DNA from: Elusimicrobiota bacterium
GTDB taxonomy: Bacteria; Elusimicrobiota; Elusimicrobia; Elusimicrobiales; Elusimicrobiaceae
NCBI GenBank assembly: GCA_023393825.1
Contig: JAEXBW010000017.1
Location: forward strand, 1-11,333
Length of the DNA: 11,333 nt
Direction: 5' to 3'
The translations under genes and the position numbers were made by a program. The notes under the pieces were generated by a model that saw only the letters and a list, made by a program, of their open reading frames with translations, had not been told where the DNA came from and ran no database searches. Of the stretch, positions 1 through 6,400 are shown piece after piece. Position 1 is the stretch's first letter. Each line of letters starts with the position of its first letter.

Positions 1-96
1 GTATCCGATAACACCGCCTACGCGCCGATAGTGGCGGATAAAGATTCCTTAAAAATAGAAGGCATTGTAAGAAGCGTTTTAAAAAGGGAAATCTAG
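1..96 (+). CDS. lexA: C-terminal end of a LexA/S24-like protein (partial)
   Basis: Frame 1 is open from the window edge to a TAG at 94-96 and gives the last 31 residues of a protein that starts outside the window. The tail has a Tyr-x-Pro-Ile segment, then a stretch ending in Ile-Glu-Gly and a basic end (VLKREI). This matches the C-terminus of LexA-type S24 peptidases, where a PIVVD-like strand is followed by an IEG and a V-x-R strand. LexA is the SOS repressor that self-cleaves when RecA is activated. The catalytic Ser and Lys and the DNA-binding domain lie outside the window, so UmuD or a phage-type S24 repressor cannot be excluded. A strong terminator follows 31 nt after the stop, so the gene ends its transcription unit. 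Confidence 0.55.
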   Translation, partial: VSDNTAYAPIVADKDSLKIEGIVRSVLKREI

Positions 97-126
97 AGCA
101 ATCTACGGTTTTCCTTTACAGGCAAA

Positions 127-160
127 GGGCCGTTTCCTTTTTGGAAGCGGCCCTGTTTTT
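127..160 (+). terminator. Rho-independent terminator after the LexA-like gene
   Basis: An 11-bp stem (127-137 with 143-153, one G-U pair) closes a 5-nt T loop and is followed by a TGTTTTTTATT tract. This is a textbook intrinsic terminator for transcription coming from the left. On the minus strand the same hairpin has only a short TTT tail, so it could at most weakly stop the small convergent ORF at 175-312. Confidence 0.85.
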
Positions 161-174
161 TATTATTTTATCAC

Positions 175-312
175 TTACAAATCTTCGCGCATTATCTTTT
201 TGGCAAGTTGCCTTTTGGCTTTTGTTCTTGCGCGCTTTATTCTTGTGCGGGCCTTTGTCTTTTTGGCGGGTACGGCCCATTCGTCGTGTTTAACGTGTAA
301 TGTTTTATCCAT
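175..312 (-). CDS. Small, very basic hypothetical protein (45 aa)
   Basis: An ATG at 312-310 opens a 45-codon frame ending in TAA at 177-175. The first ~15 residues are mixed (MDKTLHVKHDEWAVPA). Residues 17-42 are dominated by Lys, Arg and Ala, with 10 Lys and 6 Arg in the whole protein and a short acidic end (EDL). Such a peptide would suit nucleic-acid or ribosome binding, but I do not recognise a family and assign no function. Support for it being real comes from a well-formed promoter directly upstream. There is no Shine-Dalgarno sequence, and the predicted transcription start falls on or beside the ATG, so translation would be leaderless. A GTG two codons upstream is an alternative start. 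It converges on the LexA-like gene and diverges from the antiporter gene. Confidence 0.5.
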   Translation of the reverse strand: MDKTLHVKHDEWAVPAKKTKARTRIKRARTKAKRQLAKKIMREDL

Positions 313-318
313 AGGCAC

Positions 319-347
319 ATTATAATATTTCTTTTCGCGCCCCGCAA
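319..347 (-). promoter_or_regulatory. Sigma70-like promoter of the small basic ORF
   Basis: On the minus strand, TTGCGG (347-342), a 17-nt spacer and a perfect TATAAT (324-319) form a strong promoter. The -10 box ends only 6 nt before the ATG at 312, so the expected start of transcription is about the first base of the start codon. Confidence 0.6.
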
Positions 348-388
348 AAAACGCAAGCGCAAAGGCTCGGAAAAACGGGCCAAAATAC

Positions 389-455
389 TTTATATATTTA
401 CTTTAACAATTTAGTAGAATTTTAATTGTCGCTTATTTCAAAAAATCGGAAGGTG
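389..455 (+). promoter_or_regulatory. Probable promoter and ribosome site of the antiporter gene
   Basis: The AT-rich stretch before the antiporter holds a TAGAAT at 415-420 that could be a -10 box. Only a poor -35 (TATATT at 393-398, 16-nt spacing) is available. GGAAGGTG at 448-455 is the only Shine-Dalgarno-like sequence; it lies about 12 nt from the ATG at 468, longer than usual. No riboswitch-like fold or clear operator was seen between 348 and 467. Confidence 0.3.
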
Positions 456-467
456 TAAACGTAAAAA

Positions 468-1865
468 ATGAATAAAACCGCAAGTGTAGCAGCAAAGCTG
501 GGCCTCTTTGGTCTGGTGGGCGTTGTAGTAAGTTCCATGATGGGTTCGGGAGTATTCTCCCTGCCGCAAAATATGGCGGCGGGCGCGTCGGTGGACGCAA
601 TCGTTATAGCTTGGATTATAACGGGCATCGGTATGTACTTTGTGGCGGAAACCTTCCGACTTCTTTCCACTATAAAACCTAATATGACTTCTGGCATTTA
701 TTCCTACGCGCAGGAAGGCTTTGGGCGTTCCGCGGGCTTTTTTGTGGGCTGGGGATATTGGCTTTCCAACGTGTTTGCAAACACTGGCCTTGCCGTTATA
801 TTAATGGAATCTTTAAACTACTTTTTTGCCCCGCACTTTAAAGGCGGCAATAACTTAAATTCCTTTTTACTTTCCACGGTAATTATCTGGTCCTTTTTCC
901 TGTTAATATCAAAGGGCATCAAAGCAGCGGCTTCCGTCAATCTGGTAGGCACTATTTTTAAGCTTATCCCTTTAGCCCTGTTCATATTAATAACAATCGC
1001 GGCCTTTAAGTTTGACGTCTTAAAAACAGCTTTGTTTGATAATCTTACCTTTGCCAATTTTAATGCCGTCAGCCTTTTGGGGCAGATAAAAAGCACAATG
1101 CTTGTAACGCTGTGGGCGTTTATCGGCATAGAAGCGGCTGTAGTCCTTTCCGACCGCGCCAAAAAACAGTCCGACGTTGCAAAAGCCACAATAATCGGTT
1201 TTACAATGGCGCTGTGCTGCTATATGCTTATATCAATAGTGCCGTTTGGCATTCTTTCCAGGGACGAAATTGCAGGGTTCAGCAATCCTTCAACCGCAGG
1301 CGTTCTTGCCAGCATCATAGGGCAGTCGGGCGCACTTTTGATGACGGTAGGGCTTATAGTTTCCGTCTTATTTTCGTGGCTGTCTTGGGTAATTATCGCA
1401 AGCGAAGTTCCCTTTACTGCGGCAAAGGGGGGAACATTCCCCAAGCAATTTGCTAAAACCAACGAAAACGGCACTCCCGTATTTTCCGTCTTAACAACCA
1501 CTCTTGCAATGCAGCTTGCCCTGCTTATAGCTTTTTACTCCGCCGATGCGTGGAACACAATGCTAAGCATAACCGCTGTTATGATACTGCCCGTTTATTT
1601 GGTAACGGCAATGTTTCTGTGCAAAATATCGTCCAAAAAACGCTTCCCGCGCGGGTACGATGTGCCGCGTGGCAAAGCTATCATAACTTCAGTTTTAGGC
1701 GTTGTTTATTCCGTGTGGTTATTATACGCGGCCAACCTTAAGTATCTGCTTATGGCGATAGTTTTCTTCTCTATCGGTATTCCCGTATTGATGACGGCAA
1801 AGCGTCAGGCAAAACGTGCTAGCCTTGCCGAACAGAAGGAAGAAGCGGAAGAAGAACAGGCTTAA
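468..1865 (+). CDS. APC-family basic amino-acid/polyamine antiporter
   Basis: This 465-aa inner-membrane protein has about 12 hydrophobic segments (roughly 11-31, 43-62, 91-118, 132-150, 159-180, 208-228, 240-262, 286-310, 340-358, 366-386, 405-422, 425-443) and a short acidic tail. The first helix carries GSGVF at 26-30, the unwound substrate-binding motif of the APC superfamily. Helix 6 carries WAFIGIEAAVVLSDRAK at 216-232, which closely resembles the basic amino-acid/polyamine antiporter group (TC 2.A.3.2: ArcD-type arginine/ornithine and lysine exchangers). It therefore probably exchanges a basic amino acid for its decarboxylation or deimination product; which one cannot be read from the sequence. 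No arginine deiminase or decarboxylase gene lies nearby. The ATG at 468 is preferred because the next Met codons lie inside helix 1. Its stop codon overlaps that of the convergent exporter, with no terminator between them. Confidence 0.85.
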   Translation: MNKTASVAAKLGLFGLVGVVVSSMMGSGVFSLPQNMAAGASVDAIVIAWIITGIGMYFVAETFRLLSTIKPNMTSGIYSYAQEGFGRSAGFFVGWGYWLSNVFANTGLAVILMESLNYFFAPHFKGGNNLNSFLLSTVIIWSFFLLISKGIKAAASVNLVGTIFKLIPLALFILITIAAFKFDVLKTALFDNLTFANFNAVSLLGQIKSTMLVTLWAFIGIEAAVVLSDRAKKQSDVAKATIIGFTMALCCYMLISIVPFGILSRDEIAGFSNPSTAGVLASIIGQSGALLMTVGLIVSVLFSWLSWVIIASEVPFTAAKGGTFPKQFAKTNENGTPVFSVLTTTLAMQLALLIAFYSADAWNTMLSITAVMILPVYLVTAMFLCKISSKKRFPRGYDVPRGKAIITSVLGVVYSVWLLYAANLKYLLMAIVFFSIGIPVLMTAKRQAKRASLAEQKEEAEEEQA

Positions 1866-3298
1866 CTTTTTAAATCAGCGTAGTTTTTAATTAATTTCGG
1901 CTCTTTGCCAAGGTATGAAAGTACCATAGCGCAAAGGGCCGTTATTATTCCAAACACCAGCGTAAGGTGATAGGCGGAGCTGAAGGCAACCGAGTGTACT
2001 GCGCCGCCGTGTTCAAAATACTTTTGCAGAGAAGTAAAAATATTAACCGTAAGGCAAACGCCCGCCGATATGCCTATGTTTCTGGAAAGCGCATTAAGCC
2101 CGCTTACGTCGTTGTAAAGTTTTCTGGGGACAGCGCTCATAAGAGTGTTATTGTTTGGGGATTGAAACATACCGTTACCTATGCCCAAAATAAGCTGCCC
2201 CAAAACTATTTTATACTGATGATATTCAGGCCCTAAAGTCATATACCAAAGCATACCGATTATAGTAAGCGTAAGCCCGCCGACGGTAAACGCGCGGCTG
2301 CTGTTTGTTTTGGCAGAAAGTCTGCCGCTTAAAGGCGCGGTAACCACCAGAGAAACGGAATAGAACAATATCAGCATACCCGTCTTAAACGCGCTTAAAC
2401 CGTAAATATCCTGCAAATAAAACGGTATTAAAATAGCGTTAATACTGCCCGCTATAAAAACCAACATCATAGCCGCGTTGCCGTATGCAAACACTTTATT
2501 TGTGGCGTAAAGGTTAAGGTTGATAAGCGGAGCTTTAGATGTCTTTTCGTAATTATATAAAAGCGCGCCAAACAATACCGCCGCGCCAAGCAAAGCCAAT
2601 ATATGCGGGCTGGCCCAGCCTGCGTTTTCCGCCAGAGAAATACCCGTTATAAAGCTTACGCTGGCGATGATAAAAAATAAAAGCGCGGTCAAATTTATTT
2701 TGCCCAGTTTTTTACGTCTTATCTTAGGCAGGGAATAATAAGACCCTGCCGCGCCCAAAACCGCAATAGGCAAATTGATATAAAATATAGATTGCCAGCC
2801 TAAAGTATCCAGCAAAATACCGCCGAGTGAAGGCCCCGTTATACTGCCAAGCGCGACGCAGGAACCTATCATACCAAGGCTTTGGCCCCTTTTAACGCCC
2901 GTAAAAATGCTGGCGATAACGCCTTGCGCTAAAGCAAACATCATAGCCGCGCCGATGGCCTGCACAAAGCGGGATACTATAACACATTCCAAAGTTTGCG
3001 AAAGCGCGCAAAACAAAGACCCTGCGCCAAAAAGCACATATCCCAAAGCATACACTCTGTTCTGCCCCAGTCTGTTGCCCAGCTTACTTACGGCGGGCAA
3101 AAGGCTTACTATGCCAAGCCCGTAAATTGTTATAACCCATTGTATGTGCGTAAGCCCCGCGCTGAAATATTTGGACATTGATGGCAAAGCTATGTTAACC
3201 ACGCTTGCGTCCAATGCGGACATAAAACTGCCCATAACCACTATAAAAAAAGCAAAATTTTTACTTCTTACAATACCTCTTATATTTCTTTTCGTCAT
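1862..3298 (-). CDS. DHA2-type MFS exporter (EmrB/QacA-like)
   Basis: This 478-aa protein has the size and helix pattern of the 14-TM drug:H+ antiporter-2 family. Helix 1 has LDASVVNIALP at 29-39 (motif D1). Motif A follows helix 2 at 74-81 (GNRLGQNR), where the usual Asp is Asn75. Motif B is RFVQAIGAA at 110-118. The antiporter motif C is GPSLGG at 155-160, followed by WQSIFYINLP at 168-177. The family uses the proton gradient to export drugs, dyes or metabolites; the substrate here is unknown. No EmrA-like adaptor or TetR/MarR regulator is adjacent, so it may act alone or with distant partners. The ATG at 3298 is preceded by a modest AAGG about 12 nt upstream and by a good promoter. Its stop shares a TTAA with the antiporter stop. 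Confidence 0.88.
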   Translation of the reverse strand: MTKRNIRGIVRSKNFAFFIVVMGSFMSALDASVVNIALPSMSKYFSAGLTHIQWVITIYGLGIVSLLPAVSKLGNRLGQNRVYALGYVLFGAGSLFCALSQTLECVIVSRFVQAIGAAMMFALAQGVIASIFTGVKRGQSLGMIGSCVALGSITGPSLGGILLDTLGWQSIFYINLPIAVLGAAGSYYSLPKIRRKKLGKINLTALLFFIIASVSFITGISLAENAGWASPHILALLGAAVLFGALLYNYEKTSKAPLINLNLYATNKVFAYGNAAMMLVFIAGSINAILIPFYLQDIYGLSAFKTGMLILFYSVSLVVTAPLSGRLSAKTNSSRAFTVGGLTLTIIGMLWYMTLGPEYHQYKIVLGQLILGIGNGMFQSPNNNTLMSAVPRKLYNDVSGLNALSRNIGISAGVCLTVNIFTSLQKYFEHGGAVHSVAFSSAYHLTLVFGIITALCAMVLSYLGKEPKLIKNYADLKS

Positions 3299-3360
3299 TT
3301 TTATTTTTAACCTTTTTATGCCTGTCCTTTTTACTTTATTTTATTTTCGGCATATATTAA

Positions 3361-3389
3361 ATTTTACCGCTTATTTAGCCCTTTAGCAA
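3361..3389 (-). promoter_or_regulatory. Promoter of the DHA2 exporter
   Basis: On the minus strand, TTGCTA (3389-3384), a 17-nt spacer and TAAAAT (3366-3361) make a good sigma70-like promoter. Transcription would begin near 3354, giving a leader of about 56 nt before the ATG at 3298. The promoter lies just beyond the terminator of the upstream giant gene, so the exporter is its own unit. Confidence 0.55.
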
Positions 3390-3397
3390 TTAAATGA

Positions 3398-3427
3398 TTA
3401 AGGCCCGTCGTCGTAAACGGGCCTTAA
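3398..3427 (-). terminator. Terminator hairpin after the giant gene
   Basis: A perfect 11-bp inverted repeat (TTAAGGCCCGT at 3398-3408 with its complement at 3417-3427, 8-nt loop) begins 22 nt after the stop codon of the giant gene. The U tract is poor on either strand (TTAATCATTTAATT on the minus strand), so termination may be partial. Its position between a stop codon and the next promoter supports a terminator. Confidence 0.6.
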
Positions 3428-3449
3428 TGTAAGCGATATATTTTAAAGC

Positions 3450-6400
3450 TTATTTTTGCTGTTCCTGCTGCCCTTGAGGCAAAGGCTTTATTGCGGGCGC
3501 ATCGACGGCAGGGTCAGTTATATTAATTTTATTTATATTCGGCAGAGTATTAAGCTTAATCTGCGGCAGGCTTATTGCAGGCACGCTTAATTGGCTTTTT
3601 AAGGGGTAATTACCCTTGCCTATCTGCCCCGCGACATAAGCCGCATAAGGTATTCCAAATGCGCCTGTGGGCAGCGTGGGCAAAGTAAAATTAAGTTTGG
3701 GCAGGGGCATTGTAAACACAGGCAACTTTGTAAGTTTTGGTAAAGTTACAATTTTGGTACCTACGGCAACTGCCGCGCCCGTAACCAACATTGCTTCAGG
3801 TATCCACATAGAGCGTCTGTTAGCGTCCCACTGGGAATCGCCATACCTTTCCACCCTGTGGTCGGCATAGGCGGAGGCCGCCTGCTGCCCTACGGCAAGC
3901 CCGAGGTTTGATGTGGTATACGCGGTAAGTGCTTCTGTTTCCACCTGTCTATAAGATTTAAAAATCTTCTCGCCGTTTTTAACGCTGTAAAATTTCTGGG
4001 GGTTAAGCTCATAGTTTTTAGCAAGTTTGCTTAGCATTGATTTCTGCAGGAAGATATACATATTGGCCGTGCCAAAGCCGACCAAACCCGCGCCTACCCA
4101 ATTTAAAGAGGAGGTAGGGTCTTTCTGTGTAGCCATAATCAACCCGCCCGTGGCGGAAGATGCAACCGCGCCCAAAATATGGGGGGAGAAGTTTTTGATA
4201 TTCTTTGGCGGGAACCATCTTGTAATAGCAGGCACAACGGCTATTGCCGCGCCTGAGGCAAAAGCAACAAGGTTCTTTTGGGCCGAGGGCCTGTCGGAAA
4301 ACTTTATTCCGCCGACATTTTCCTTACTCATACCCGCCGCTGTTTTGTATAAAGCCTGCCCTTCAAAACCTGAGAACATTGCATTTGCGGCAACATAAGG
4401 CAAAACGCTTGAGTTCCCCATTACTTTAAAACCCTTAACGCCTTCCATAAAGCTGTAGGTATATCCGGGGACTTTGTTAATATTATTGGCGTATTTACTA
4501 AACTTCATCCAACCGACGGTAAACATTGAAACGCCCGCCAATACGGGATACGCTGCGGAAAAGTCTGTTTCTCCGCCCATAAGCGATATTGCGGCAGGAG
4601 GTATAACCATTGCAAGGCCGCCGATGTTCTTCATCGCCATACCTTTAAGCATGGAGTTTTTAATTTCCAACTGTTTGTTTAATACGCTTAAGCTGGATCT
4701 GCCCAAAGCGGAAGCAAAGCCCGTAACCGCGGCAGCCGTATAAAGCGGCCAAAGCGGTAAAGCCTCGCTTGAAGCGCGTACTTTAGGCGCGCCCTTATCG
4801 TCATAAAGTATATTGCCGTTTTCATCTTTAAGCAATGTCGCATTGCCTCTATATCCGGCAATGGAAGCAACGCCCAAACCGCCCGCCGCCATACTTAAGG
4901 CGAACATTTGCGTTTTGGCCGCACCAAACTTGCTTACCACGCCCGAAGCAAATGGCGACAAAAGGGAAAAGCCGTAAGGCAAACCTATCGTTATAAGCGA
5001 AACCTGCCAGTTAGAAACATGGTCTTTATACGGGTCTTTTGTAAGGGGAAAATATAAACCCGATGACGCTGCGGAAAAGCTTAAAGCCATATTTAAGTAT
5101 AAAGGCCCCATTTTGCTTTTTGTATAGTGAATATCCAAAGGCGGCATTTTGGTAAAATCAACGCCTTTTTTTGACATATTAAGCATTTGGTTTTTAGGCA
5201 GAGATATATTAACATTAAGCAACCCTCCGTCTTCCGACACAAATCTTCCGCCGCGGAAGGTAATGCCGTTTACCCAGTCAAAAGCCTTGTGCAAGTCAAA
5301 CCTAGAATCCATCTTGGCCGTTACGTTCATCAGGTTGCCAAAGTTATCATAGACGGGTATGCTTATGTCAAAAAGTTTTTCTTTAGACGTTAAAGTGCTT
5401 GCGCCCCAATCTTTAAAACTTCTTTTTGCGCCGGGGATAGCAAGCTTAATTTCTATATTATCCGCATAACCCTGCTTGCGGGCGGCAGCTACGAAAGATG
5501 CAAATTCCTTTTCCTGCATATTAACTTTAAAAACTTTCTGCACTTCCCCGTCCACAAGCAAAAAGCCTTCTTTATTAAAGCTCAAATCATTATAGTCAAC
5601 GGCTTTGCCGTTAGAGGCATAAAGTTTGGCCTGATTCAAAGCGGAATTTGTGTGAGAAAAAGCCGCAGGATTGACGGGTTTGCTTTTTGTATAAATCAAA
5701 TTAAGTTCCGGCAATCTGGAAAAATTTATCTCTTTCTGCGCAAGTTTTGTAAACTCACCTTTGGAAAGGGAAAGGCTTAAATCCACGGGTTTATCGCCCG
5801 AGAATAAATTTCTCCCTCTTAATGTAAGCCTTCTTGTCGCGGCGAAGTCGGCGTATCTGCCATAAGTATTTTCTACTCTTATAAAAGCATTCATCGGGCG
5901 GCCCAGCGGGTCGTAAAGTTCCAAAGATATGGGGGAATTACCCACATTTTTCGGCTTCATAAAAGAGGGTAGCATCGTTTTGAACTTTTGTATATATTTC
6001 GTTTTTGAAGCGACATCATTTAAAGTAGCGTCAAAATAGAGATAGTCGTAAAAACCCTGATTTTTGATACGCGTCATAAAAAAGTCCAAATCACTTACAG
6101 GCATCTGCACTTTATATTTATCCTGCAAAACTCCGTCCACTTCCAACAAGCCGTCTTTGCGCAGTTCAAATTTAGAATAGTGATGCGTATTGCCCGCCGC
6201 GTCAACAAGTTTGGACCCGTCTAATGTTTTGCTTGCGGAGGGTAAAGGCACGGCAAAAGGGTCTTTGCCTTTAACGGAGAGGTAAATTTCCTGATACTTC
6301 CTTTTTGCGGGCAATAAAGCCGCGCCCAAAGCTGTTTTGGAGGTAAGCTGCGCCGCCACAACAGGCGCTTTATATTTTGGCAGGGAGGCCAGCTGCAAAA

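Noticed and set aside
320..467. A riboswitch in the antiporter leader
   Set aside because: The leader after the candidate -10 is only about 40 nt, and no stable stems or conserved motifs such as a lysine riboswitch are visible.
1112..1456. A 114-codon + frame inside the antiporter gene
   Set aside because: It is an out-of-frame shadow of a well-supported transporter gene, and its product is Arg/Cys-rich without domain features.
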